64,000 bases of DNA from UBA12087 sp964370815 (GTDB taxonomy: Bacteria > Chloroflexota > Anaerolineae > Anaerolineales > Villigracilaceae): NCBI GenBank assembly GCA_964370815.1, contig CAYJKQ010000004.1:124001-188000 (forward strand), in the 5' to 3' direction. Made by a program: the position numbers and the translations under genes. The notes beneath the pieces were generated by a model. The model did not search any database. It was given only the letters and a program-made list of their open reading frames with translations, and was not told where the DNA came from. Within the stretch, counting starts at the first letter, position 1. Every line of letters begins with the position of its first letter. Below are positions 42,197 to 50,040 of the stretch, piece after piece.

Positions 42197-42916
42197 TTAC
42201 ACTATTTCTATGTAGATGCGCTTATTGATCGCGCCTTTACTCTTGTAGTCAACAACTCGGATGCTGCCAACCTCTGATGTGTTGCGAACATGTGTGCCAC
42301 CATCTGCCTGGAGATCTAATCCAACTATCTCAATTGTCCGTACTTCTTCGATACCTTCCGGTAAAAGATTGATCTTGGTTCTGATTAAATCGGGTATGTT
42401 AAATGCGTCTTCTCTTGGGAGGATTTTCACCCGGATTTCCCGGGATGTTTCAATTTCTTTGTTTACAGCGGTTTCGATAATGTGAACCAGTTCAGCCTGC
42501 AAAGTTTCAAATTCAAAATCCATCCGACCTTTTAAGAGATCCATTTCCCCACCGGTGACTGATGCACCATAATCCCTGAAAATGACTCCACATAAGATAT
42601 GCATACCCGTATGTGTTCTCATTAATTTGTATCGCCGCTCCCAATTAATCTCTCCTTGCACTTCCATCCCAATTAAGGGTAAAGCGCCAGTTCCACCTAT
42701 AAAGTGCATCACTTCTTCGCCCTGTTTCTTGACGCGGTCAACAGGGAATTTCCCATCGCCTACGGAAATAATCCCAAGGTCACATGGCTGCCCACCCCCA
42801 CCTGGATAAAAAGCAGTCCGATCTAGGTATACTACCCTGGATTCGATATCCACATTTAAAATCCTTGCGGAAAATTTTTTCAAGTAACTATCAATTTGAT
42901 ATATAAGTTCAGTCAT
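42197..42916 (-). CDS. AlaX-type alanyl-tRNA editing protein
   Basis: A 239-residue protein with an N-terminal glycine-rich segment (TAFYPGGGGQPCDLG) and the zinc motif HTGMH, and later GLDLQADGGTHVRNTSEVG (the SAD domain), as in AlaRS editing domains. These proteins hydrolyse Ser-tRNA(Ala) or Gly-tRNA(Ala) in trans. The second metal motif in AlaRS usually has Cys (C-x-x-x-H); here the position reads D in DGGTH, so zinc may be held by three histidines plus another residue, as in some AlaX-M proteins. GGAG precedes the ATG. Confidence 0.86.
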   Translation of the reverse strand: MTELIYQIDSYLKKFSARILNVDIESRVVYLDRTAFYPGGGGQPCDLGIISVGDGKFPVDRVKKQGEEVMHFIGGTGALPLIGMEVQGEINWERRYKLMRTHTGMHILCGVIFRDYGASVTGGEMDLLKGRMDFEFETLQAELVHIIETAVNKEIETSREIRVKILPREDAFNIPDLIRTKINLLPEGIEEVRTIEIVGLDLQADGGTHVRNTSEVGSIRVVDYKSKGAINKRIYIEIV

Positions 42917-43056
42917 TAATTATCACTCCAAACATTCTTGAGTTTAGCATAATCAATATAGTTTACAATATAATTTGATTTTTGCCATCCATAGACATTC
43001 CATTCAAAGGTGATTTACTCCTGAAATTTTTTGTTAAACTTTTATTTCGCCTCTTG

Positions 43057-43085
43057 TTGACAATCATCTCCAATTCTGATAACAT
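43057..43085 (+). promoter_or_regulatory. Sigma70 promoter of the IscA-like gene
   Basis: TTGACA (43057-43062), 17 bases, TAACAT (43080-43085): a near-consensus promoter about 30 bases upstream of the gene start. Confidence 0.75.
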
Positions 43086-43115
43086 GTGTCAAATTTAGAT
43101 ATAAAGGAGCTTCTC

Positions 43116-43478
43116 ATGCAGCCTGTAGTAGAAACCGACACCATCACAGTAACACCCTCAGCAGTCCTAGCGATCAGTGATCTAATTAATGAACGCAATC
43201 TCGAGGGATATGCACTACGTCTATTTGTATCCGGGAAATCCTGTTCAGGATATCAATATGGGATGTCATTGGATGATGCTATTACTGATACAGATATTAG
43301 TATTACTGTTGATAATATTAAAGTGGTCATTGATAATGCATCGATTGAATATTTAAAGGGTGCAAAATTGGATTTTATCGATGATGAGCGGGGAAAAGGA
43401 TTTCTGGTAGATAATCCTAATGTGGCGTCATCATGTAACTGTGATAATGGTGAAAATGGCGGTAGTTGTTGTTCGTAA
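43116..43478 (+). CDS. HesB/IscA-family iron-sulfur cluster protein
   Basis: A 120-residue A-type carrier starting at ATG 43116 with AAAGGAG upstream; an in-frame GTG at 43086 lies within the promoter. It has the first conserved Cys in SGKSCSGYQYGM and the pair near the end in ASSCNC. The family pattern is Cys-Gly-Cys; here it is Cys-Asn-Cys. After it comes a glycine- and cysteine-rich tail (DNGENGGSCCS) with two further cysteines. It probably carries Fe-S clusters to target proteins like ErpA. No isc or suf gene is adjacent. Confidence 0.88.
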   Translation: MQPVVETDTITVTPSAVLAISDLINERNLEGYALRLFVSGKSCSGYQYGMSLDDAITDTDISITVDNIKVVIDNASIEYLKGAKLDFIDDERGKGFLVDNPNVASSCNCDNGENGGSCCS

Positions 43479-43494
43479 TGAATGATTAGTAAAG

Positions 43495-43531
43495 AAAACA
43501 GGAGAGAGAAATAAACTGCTTTCCTGTTTTT
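43495..43531. terminator. Bidirectional terminator between convergent genes
   Basis: AAAACAGGA (43495-43503) and TCCTGTTTT (43522-43530) form a nine-base stem with T-runs on both strands. It separates the IscA-like gene (plus) from the SH3-domain gene (minus). Confidence 0.75.
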
Positions 43532-43548
43532 CATTTAAAAAGCAACGA

Positions 43549-44163
43549 TCATCTTCTTCTAATAAACGAGGTTGCCGCTCCGAATAATCCAATGAAAGCA
43601 AGACCAAAGATTACCAAACCCATCGGAATTTTTGGCAAATTAGTATCATTGTTATCATAGGTTGGTATGACCAAGGGAGGAGGCGGAGTGAAGGTGGGTA
43701 ACTGTGTTGGATTACCTGTTGAAGCAAAAGCAGCAATTAGAGTGGGATCAATCACCTGTGTAACCCGCGGTGTGGACGTTGGTGGAGGTTCAATTATAGG
43801 AAGATAACCTGGAGAAAGAACAACCAGTGGGGCATAAATCCATCCTACATTACCGGGAACCCCCAGGTAATAAATCTGGATCCAATCTCCTCCTGGCGAT
43901 CGACCCAAAGCAGGAACCTTCTGCCCATCAATTAAAGAGGGTCCAATTTTTTCATAGTAAACTGAACTTGGACCTGCCCGAACATTTGCGCCATCTGCAT
44001 TCACCACTGTAGCAATTGGACCTGACGGAGTCCCGGTAACAGTAGGAACTGAACCCGTTGGTTGTTGGGCTAAAACCGGGAATTGCTTTGATGAGAAAAA
44101 CAGGCTAAAAAGAAACCCAAATATTATTATTCCAGCAATTGTATTTTTAACACAAAATTTCAT
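43549..44163 (-). CDS. Secreted SH3-domain protein with C-terminal membrane anchor
   Basis: A 204-residue protein. The N-terminal signal peptide (KFCVKNTIAGIIIFGFLFSL) ends near VLAQQ. It is followed by a Pro/Thr/Ser linker, a bacterial SH3 domain (about 50-115, with DGANVRAGPSSVYYEKIG and GDWIQIYYLG), a Pro/Thr-rich stalk and a C-terminal helix (GLVIFGLAFIGLFGAATSF) with RRR at the end. The layout suggests an extracytoplasmic wall-binding module tethered to the membrane. No enzymatic domain is present. Confidence 0.8.
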   Translation of the reverse strand: MKFCVKNTIAGIIIFGFLFSLFFSSKQFPVLAQQPTGSVPTVTGTPSGPIATVVNADGANVRAGPSSVYYEKIGPSLIDGQKVPALGRSPGGDWIQIYYLGVPGNVGWIYAPLVVLSPGYLPIIEPPPTSTPRVTQVIDPTLIAAFASTGNPTQLPTFTPPPPLVIPTYDNNDTNLPKIPMGLVIFGLAFIGLFGAATSFIRRR

Positions 44164-44235
44164 AATGACAACTTTTGAGGATCAGAATCGTATATTATTA
44201 CATCAACTGAAGGAAAAAATGATTAATAATAGGAT

Positions 44236-44241
44236 TATAAT
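44236..44241 (+). promoter_or_regulatory. -10 box directly before the zinc-ribbon gene
   Basis: TATAAT ends seven bases before the ATG at 44249, so the message would start at or one base before the initiation codon. No Shine-Dalgarno fits between them. Confidence 0.55.
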
Positions 44242-44248
44242 CTAAATT

Positions 44249-44833
44249 ATGGAACAACAAATTTTTCATGGAAACATTTCACCAATTGATATTGCCAATC
44301 AATTAATTTCGGAGTTTAACCAAGGCAACCTTCGCACCCAGCTCATTGGCAATAATGATAATCTTACTGTTCAGATTTCCACCAGGCAGATGCGCAGATC
44401 TGGAGGGCAGACAGCGCTTTCGATCAATATTAAACAAATTACTGATGGTGTGATGATCCAATTGGGTCAACAACAATGGATGGGTGTTGCAGCCAGCTTG
44501 GGACATTCTGCGATCGCCACCTTGATAAATCCAATAAATTTACTCGGGCGTTTGGATGACATAGCTCAAGATATAGAAAATCTGCAAATAACTGACAAGG
44601 TATGGCAATCGATCAAGAGAGCAATAACTCAGGCTGGAGCCAGCACGAAACTTTCGGATAAATTATCGCGCTTGGAGTGTGAGTACTGCCATACAGGTAA
44701 CGAACTGGGCAATTCAAGTTGTATTGCATGCGGTGCTCCTTTGGGAGATTCGCATCCAACGACCTGCAGTAATTGTGGTTGGGTTGTGAATAAGAAAGAT
44801 ACAATCTGCCCGAATTGCAAAAAACGGATCTGA
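44249..44833 (+). CDS. Zinc-ribbon protein of unknown function
   Basis: A 194-residue protein starting MEQQIFHGNISPIDIANQLI. The first 125 residues form an unfamiliar globular region with a small hydrophobic patch (GVAASLGHSAIATLINPINL). The end carries two zinc ribbons: CEYC...CIAC and CSNC...CPNC. Such double ribbons occur in scaffold or regulatory proteins. I do not recognise the N-terminal part. It is a single-gene unit, probably translated from a leaderless message. Function unknown. Confidence 0.75.
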   Translation: MEQQIFHGNISPIDIANQLISEFNQGNLRTQLIGNNDNLTVQISTRQMRRSGGQTALSINIKQITDGVMIQLGQQQWMGVAASLGHSAIATLINPINLLGRLDDIAQDIENLQITDKVWQSIKRAITQAGASTKLSDKLSRLECEYCHTGNELGNSSCIACGAPLGDSHPTTCSNCGWVVNKKDTICPNCKKRI

Positions 44834-44915
44834 TCTTTCAAGATGAATATTCTGATCGGTTGGGGGTTATCAGGATTGAGGTTTGGTTTTCCTAAAGAAA
44901 ATTAATTTCCTGGCA

Positions 44916-44937
44916 TGCTATAATTACCTTCTATAAT
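44916..44937 (+). promoter_or_regulatory. Two -10 boxes of the acyl-CoA dehydrogenase gene
   Basis: An extended -10 box TGCTATAAT (44916-44924) and a second TATAAT (44932-44937). The second is six bases before an out-of-frame ATG (44944) that opens a 14-codon frame ending at 44988 inside the gene; its first codons coincide with the GGAGG ribosome binding site of the dehydrogenase. Confidence 0.6.
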
Positions 44938-44956
44938 TCATACATGGAGGAATATT

Positions 44957-46123
44957 ATGGACTCTCAATTGTTTCCATTCAGCGCTGAACACGAAATGAT
45001 TCGTAACACTGCCCGGGATTTTGCCCAAAAACAAATTGCACCTATTGCTGCTGAATTTGATGAAAGTGGAGAATTTCCATACGCTACAATAAAGAAAATG
45101 GGGGAATTAGGATTCATGGGTATAGAAGTACCAGAGGAATATGGTGGAGCCGGAATGGACACTCTGGCTTATGTCCTGGCACTTGAAGAGATCAGCAAGG
45201 TTGATGCTGCTCACGGTGTAATCATGTCTGTAAATAACTCTCTATATGCGTATGGATTTATTCGCTTCGGAACAGATGAACAAAAGAAAAAGTATCTCGA
45301 ACCTGTGGCTTCTGGAAAAGCAATTGGAGCTTATTCACTTACTGAACCAATGTCCGGTTCTGATGCTGGCACAATGCTCAGTCGAGCGACTCGGGAAGGT
45401 GACTTTTACATATTAAATGGCCGGAAATCCTGGGTAACCAGCGGACCGATTGCAGATTATTTTGTGGTTTTTATGATGACGGATCCGGAAAAGAAAAATA
45501 AAGGAATTAACGCATTTATTGTTGATGCTAATACTCCAGGCTGCATTCGAGGAAAGAAAGAACCAAAATTAGGAATTCGAGCTTCTGCAACCAGCGAGAT
45601 AATCTTCGAAAACTGCCGGATTCCTGTAGAAAATCGTATCGGGGAAGAAGGAGATGGTTTTAAGATCGCCATGACAGTTCTGGATGCGGGCCGGATCGGA
45701 ATAGCCACCCAGGCATTGGGGATAGCCGAGGCTGCGTATGATGCAAGTCTTGAATACGCACGAGAACGCGAAGCATTTGGACAAAAGATCGGTGAATATC
45801 AGGGGATTTCATTCAAATTGGCAGATATGAAGACCAGGATCGAAGCCTCAAGGCTGTTGATCTATGATGCAGCTCTCAAGAAGGAGCGATCTAAAGAGAC
45901 AGGAGAGAGGTTCTCGATTAATGCAGCGATGGCAAAATTATTTGCTTCGGAAACCTGTATGTTTGTCACACACGCTGCAGTTCAAATTCATGGTGGTATA
46001 GGTTATAGCAAGGAATTGCCTATAGAACGTTATTTCCGTGATGCAAAAATAACTGAAATTTACGAAGGGACCAGTGAGATTCAAAGACTGGTCATTTCTC
46101 GAACAGAACTAAATAAGAAATGA
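44957..46123 (+). CDS. Acyl-CoA dehydrogenase, short-chain/butyryl-CoA type
   Basis: A 388-residue flavoprotein with the usual three domains: N-terminal helices (FSAEHEMIRNTARDFAQKQI), a middle beta domain with the FAD-binding GAYSLTEPMSGSDAGT, and C-terminal helices with the catalytic Glu in EIYEGTSEIQRLVISR. It oxidises acyl-CoA to 2-enoyl-CoA, passing electrons to ETF. The position of the catalytic Glu is that of short- and branched-chain enzymes, but chain length cannot be fixed from sequence alone. GGAGG precedes the ATG. No ETF genes are adjacent; the acyl-CoA carboxylase genes at 50-54 kb may share its metabolism. Confidence 0.93.
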   Translation: MDSQLFPFSAEHEMIRNTARDFAQKQIAPIAAEFDESGEFPYATIKKMGELGFMGIEVPEEYGGAGMDTLAYVLALEEISKVDAAHGVIMSVNNSLYAYGFIRFGTDEQKKKYLEPVASGKAIGAYSLTEPMSGSDAGTMLSRATREGDFYILNGRKSWVTSGPIADYFVVFMMTDPEKKNKGINAFIVDANTPGCIRGKKEPKLGIRASATSEIIFENCRIPVENRIGEEGDGFKIAMTVLDAGRIGIATQALGIAEAAYDASLEYAREREAFGQKIGEYQGISFKLADMKTRIEASRLLIYDAALKKERSKETGERFSINAAMAKLFASETCMFVTHAAVQIHGGIGYSKELPIERYFRDAKITEIYEGTSEIQRLVISRTELNKK

Positions 46124-46550
46124 GATAATCGAAAACCACTCTACTGCTTCCTCCTTACTTTTTTTAAAGGATCATTGGTTTTTTTAAATTGGCAAGTAAT
46201 AGCATATAACTAGGGAATGATTGCACAAAGAAAGGAATAATAACTTAAATCTCAACTTGAACAGCAACCAATCATATTTTTAGGTTCTCCACTTTGAGTT
46301 TTTTTCTCTTCCAAGTATCCAATTTCCCGCACTTTTTTTGATGGGATAGATATGGCAAACCTCTTAAGATCAGCCAAAAAACCAATTGATAAGACCGATC
46401 AATTGATCTTTGTTTTTCTCCCGCTCCATGAAGGTCAAATATCCTTGGTGCAAAGCAGATTAACCCAGTGGTCAAATCCGGGTACAGAATGCAATCAATA
46501 AATTGGCTTTGTATTGGTTATATTAATATCATGAATGATCCAGGAGACTT
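46124..46550. other. Gene-free spacer of 427 bases
   Basis: Very AT-rich spacer between the acyl-CoA dehydrogenase and the alcohol-dehydrogenase-family gene. A minus-strand frame of 67 codons exists (46272-46475) but has no ribosome binding site or protein-like composition. No clear promoter, terminator or repeat is seen apart from several T-runs. Confidence 0.6.
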
Positions 46551-47585
46551 ATGAAAGCTGTCCTCTTAAGCCAGCACGGTGGCACAGATGTGTTAAAACT
46601 CTCTAATTTCCCCACCCCATTAAACAAATCTGGTCATGTGATGGTTAAATTGCACGCTGCTGCTCTAAATCGTATGGATATTCTTGTACGGATAGGTTGG
46701 CCAGGATTAAAATTGGAGTATCCGCACATTTTAGGAGCAGATGGAGCTGGTGAGATCGTTGCCCTTGCAGACGATGTAACCGGGTGGAATATTGGAGACC
46801 GTGTTGTCATCAACTCTAATATAGGTTGTGGAATTTGCGAATTCTGTTTGAAAAAACAAGATAATATGTGCAGCAACTGGCACCTGTTGGGAGAAACAAT
46901 AAGGGGTACATATGCTGAATATATATGTGTTCCATCCCAGCAACTCTATAAAATTCCTGAAGACATATCTTACAAAATTGCAGCTTCAGCAGGATTGGTT
47001 TTTCATACAGCCTGGCATTCTTTAATCACCAAAGGACACTTGAGATCTGATGAAACTGTACTTATCATTGGAGCAGCTGGAGGGGTTTGCACAGCCAGCA
47101 TCCAGATAGCCAAATTTGTAGGCGCAAGATCGATCGTAGTCGGTTCTACCCCTGATAAGTTGGCATTGGCAGAATCATTAGGTGCAAATGCTTTGATATT
47201 GCGAACTCAAGAAGAGGATTGGGCAAAAACGGTATTCAAAATAACAAATAAACGTGGGGTAGATGTTGTCGTGGATAATGTCGGAACCACTTTTCCACAA
47301 AGTTTCCGTGCTTTAAGAAAAGGGGGCAGATTACTAACCGTCGGGAATACTGGTGGTCCCAAATTTGAAATAGACAATCGCTTTATTTTCGGAAAACACC
47401 TCACTATCATCGGGTCAACAATGGGAACCATCGCAGATTTTTCTGAAGTGATGGAACTGATCACCACACACCAATTAATACCTGCTATTAGCAAGATATT
47501 TCCTTTGGCAGATGTGTGTGCAGCTCATACTCACCTTGAATCAGGACAAAATCTAGGTAAGGTAATCTTAACCATTATTGATTGA
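46551..47585 (+). CDS. Zinc-dependent alcohol dehydrogenase family protein (MDR)
   Basis: A 344-residue medium-chain dehydrogenase. The N-terminal GroES-like fold has HILGADGAGEIVAL and the structural zinc lobe GCGICEFCLKKQDNMC. The Rossmann domain has LIIGAAGGVCTASIQIAKFV in place of the strict GxGxxG. These features point to an NAD(P)-dependent alcohol dehydrogenase or a quinone/enoyl reductase of the MDR superfamily, substrate unknown. The residues that bind catalytic zinc in ADH are only partly present (no clear Cys in the first loop), so a non-zinc reductase is possible. GGAG precedes the ATG. Confidence 0.87.
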   Translation: MKAVLLSQHGGTDVLKLSNFPTPLNKSGHVMVKLHAAALNRMDILVRIGWPGLKLEYPHILGADGAGEIVALADDVTGWNIGDRVVINSNIGCGICEFCLKKQDNMCSNWHLLGETIRGTYAEYICVPSQQLYKIPEDISYKIAASAGLVFHTAWHSLITKGHLRSDETVLIIGAAGGVCTASIQIAKFVGARSIVVGSTPDKLALAESLGANALILRTQEEDWAKTVFKITNKRGVDVVVDNVGTTFPQSFRALRKGGRLLTVGNTGGPKFEIDNRFIFGKHLTIIGSTMGTIADFSEVMELITTHQLIPAISKIFPLADVCAAHTHLESGQNLGKVILTIID

Positions 47586-47595
47586 GGTTAATTAA

Positions 47596-49608
47596 TTGAA
47601 GAAGTTTCCCTTGTTCGAAGTTGTGGTGATTCTTACAGTCTTGTTTTCACACGGGATTGCAGCTGTAAGTTCCGAACCAAGTTTAATGAACTGGTTTCAA
47701 TCAGATGATGCATTTTATTATTTTAATACAGCAAAAAACATATCTGAAGGACTGGGAGTTACTTTCGATGGAATGAATTCGACCAATGGTTTCCATCCTC
47801 TTTGGATGTTGGTATGTATTCCAATTTTCAGCCTGGCGCGCTATGATCTGTATTTACCTTTTCGATTACTGATAATTTTCATGGGAGTTTTAAATGCTGC
47901 CACGGCGTTGATAATTTACCGATGGCTAACCGACGTATTATCGAAAGGTGCAGGGATACTCGGGGCAATCGTCTGGGCATTTACTCCTTTGATACACTCC
48001 TTCACTTCTGAATCTGGCATCGAAACCGGTTTAAGTGTTTTCTTCCTTTTCCTTCTTTTAAGTCATGTTTCAAAACTATCCCAAGCAACTATCAAAATAC
48101 CCACAAAAAATCTTATTTTTACGGGAGTGATCGCATCATTGGCCTTTCTTGCCAGATTAGATAATATCTTCATTATTTCCATGCTTGGGATCTGGTTAAT
48201 ATTTTCAAACACTATATTTCGTCATTTCCTGGTTATCGATTCATTATTCATTATCTTCTCAGCTTTTACGAGTCTGATCATTCGTCTTGGTAATTTCGTT
48301 GATCTCTATACTTTCTCTTCAGGTGTTTTTATCTTTATAGGGTTTGGGTTGATCATCAAAATCCCAATTTACTACTTATTTGGTTTATACCAACCGACTG
48401 GTAATCTTTCGATTGGAATATTATTTAAGAAAACATTGCTGGCAGTCACAATTGCTGAGGTGTTCACAACAATACCAGTTTTTCTAACCACTATCCTATT
48501 AACTGGAGTTGCTTTCCCTAGAAGTCTGCCCGCTATCGACTATTTCCTTACACTTGTTCTCGTTTTTGGATTTCGATTATTGGTATATTTTTTTTCTGAA
48601 AATAAGAATGGTAATAATCAGCCCCCCCTTAAAGTTTTTGAGCAAAATTGGCGAAATTGGCTTAGGTCCGGATCTTTTTATTTTGGTATCTTTCTTGTTA
48701 CATTGATAGTGTATTCACTATTCAATCTGGTTTTTTTTCAGACACCAATGCCTGTCAGTGGTCAAATTAAACAATGGTGGGGAACAATGTACACAGTATA
48801 TGGGGAACCTGAAAAAACATTTTTAGGAGTACTCGGGTTAGGAATTGATAAATGGGGGTTTTTTTCATCCATTTTATCCCTTCCAACAACTATTATTCCT
48901 GCAAGATTCTTATTCCCGATTTATTTAATCATAATTCTCTTTTTAGCTTTTATTGTAATTAAAAACATTAAGGAATTTAAGAATTCCTTTGATAATCTAT
49001 TATTATTGCCCTTACTCGGAGGAGTTTTTTGGCAAATTTGGACCTATAATATTAGGTCTTATGTGGGTTTCAGAAATTGGTATTGGGTATCACAACTGAT
49101 TTTTTCTGTCCTTTGCCTAATACTCATTTATCATTTGATGACAAGAATTTTCAAAAAACCTGTAATCCAGAATTTAGCTGTTTCTGCATCGATTGTAATT
49201 ATCGGGATAACAATTCTTTCAAGCTATTTTACTCATATAATTGATCTGGTCAATTTCCATTACTCTGGATTGGATGAAGGAAATTATTTATTTTTGGCTT
49301 CATCATTAGAAAGTAATACCGAACCTGGGGCGATCATAGGATTAACGGGAGGAGGTTCTACAGGATATTTTATAAACAATCGGATAATTGTGAATCTTGA
49401 CGGTTTAATTAATTCGTACTCATATTTTCAAGCAATGAAAAACTTAAAAGCAGCAGAATTTCTTGATGATCTGGGTCTTGATTACATATTAGCAAAACCA
49501 TATATTATTTTGGAATCTGATCCCTATCAATTTGAATTTCCAAATCGGTTGGAGTTTATTAAATATATCGATACATATGCACTTTATCAATACCAAACTG
49601 CCCCATGA
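47596..49608 (+). CDS. GT-C type membrane glycosyltransferase-like protein
   Basis: A 670-residue membrane protein with about 14 hydrophobic helices. The first external loop contains QSDDAFYYFNTAKNISEGLG with an acidic DD pair, followed by NSTNGFHPLWML, the pattern of GT-C glycosyltransferases. The soluble end (GLTGGGSTGYFINNRIIVNL and DLGLDYILAKPYII) is related in plan to the protein at 13.2 kb. It starts at a TTG with GAGGTT upstream, 11 bases after the dehydrogenase stop. It may glycosylate surface polymers or lipids; donor and acceptor are unknown. Confidence 0.72.
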   Translation: MKKFPLFEVVVILTVLFSHGIAAVSSEPSLMNWFQSDDAFYYFNTAKNISEGLGVTFDGMNSTNGFHPLWMLVCIPIFSLARYDLYLPFRLLIIFMGVLNAATALIIYRWLTDVLSKGAGILGAIVWAFTPLIHSFTSESGIETGLSVFFLFLLLSHVSKLSQATIKIPTKNLIFTGVIASLAFLARLDNIFIISMLGIWLIFSNTIFRHFLVIDSLFIIFSAFTSLIIRLGNFVDLYTFSSGVFIFIGFGLIIKIPIYYLFGLYQPTGNLSIGILFKKTLLAVTIAEVFTTIPVFLTTILLTGVAFPRSLPAIDYFLTLVLVFGFRLLVYFFSENKNGNNQPPLKVFEQNWRNWLRSGSFYFGIFLVTLIVYSLFNLVFFQTPMPVSGQIKQWWGTMYTVYGEPEKTFLGVLGLGIDKWGFFSSILSLPTTIIPARFLFPIYLIIILFLAFIVIKNIKEFKNSFDNLLLLPLLGGVFWQIWTYNIRSYVGFRNWYWVSQLIFSVLCLILIYHLMTRIFKKPVIQNLAVSASIVIIGITILSSYFTHIIDLVNFHYSGLDEGNYLFLASSLESNTEPGAIIGLTGGGSTGYFINNRIIVNLDGLINSYSYFQAMKNLKAAEFLDDLGLDYILAKPYIILESDPYQFEFPNRLEFIKYIDTYALYQYQTAP

Positions 49609-49637
49609 TTGCATTTGAACTTAAATAATTAAGAATA

Positions 49638-50033
49638 ATGACAAAACCTCCATTGCCCGTAACTATGCTTGCCCTGACTGTGTTAATCATCACTACATGG
49701 AATGGTTTACGTCTTTATGAAACCATCTTGTTTTGGGAAATTCTGAGAAAATACAATTCCCAGCCCGGACCATTGTATATGTCTGCAATGAGTGTGATTT
49801 GGGTTCTAATTGGCCTGGTTGCAATAATTGGACTCTTGAAAAGAAGACCCTGGTGGATATTATTTATCAAATATGCGACATTTATATTTACACTCTGGAA
49901 CTGGGTTGACCGATTGCTTTTCCAGAAGACAACAATCAGCCATTTGTCTCCATTAGTTCTGACAGTCTTTATGTTATTATTCGTTTCAATATTACTAAAC
50001 CATAGGTATACACAATATTATTTCAAACAGTGA
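49638..50033 (+). CDS. Small four-helix membrane protein
   Basis: A 131-residue hydrophobic protein with about four transmembrane helices (for example LAYTVLIITTW-like helix 1, PLYMSAMSVIWVLIGLVAII and LSPLVLTVFMLLFVSILL). No family motif is recognised. It follows the GT-C gene by 29 bases and precedes the carboxylase operon by seven, so it could belong to either transcript. No Shine-Dalgarno is obvious before its ATG. Confidence 0.6.
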   Translation: MTKPPLPVTMLALTVLIITTWNGLRLYETILFWEILRKYNSQPGPLYMSAMSVIWVLIGLVAIIGLLKRRPWWILFIKYATFIFTLWNWVDRLLFQKTTISHLSPLVLTVFMLLFVSILLNHRYTQYYFKQ

Positions 50034-50040
50034 GAAACTC

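Noticed and set aside
46272..46475. 67-codon frame on the minus strand in the 427-base spacer
   Set aside because: No ribosome binding site, unusual composition and no detectable motif.
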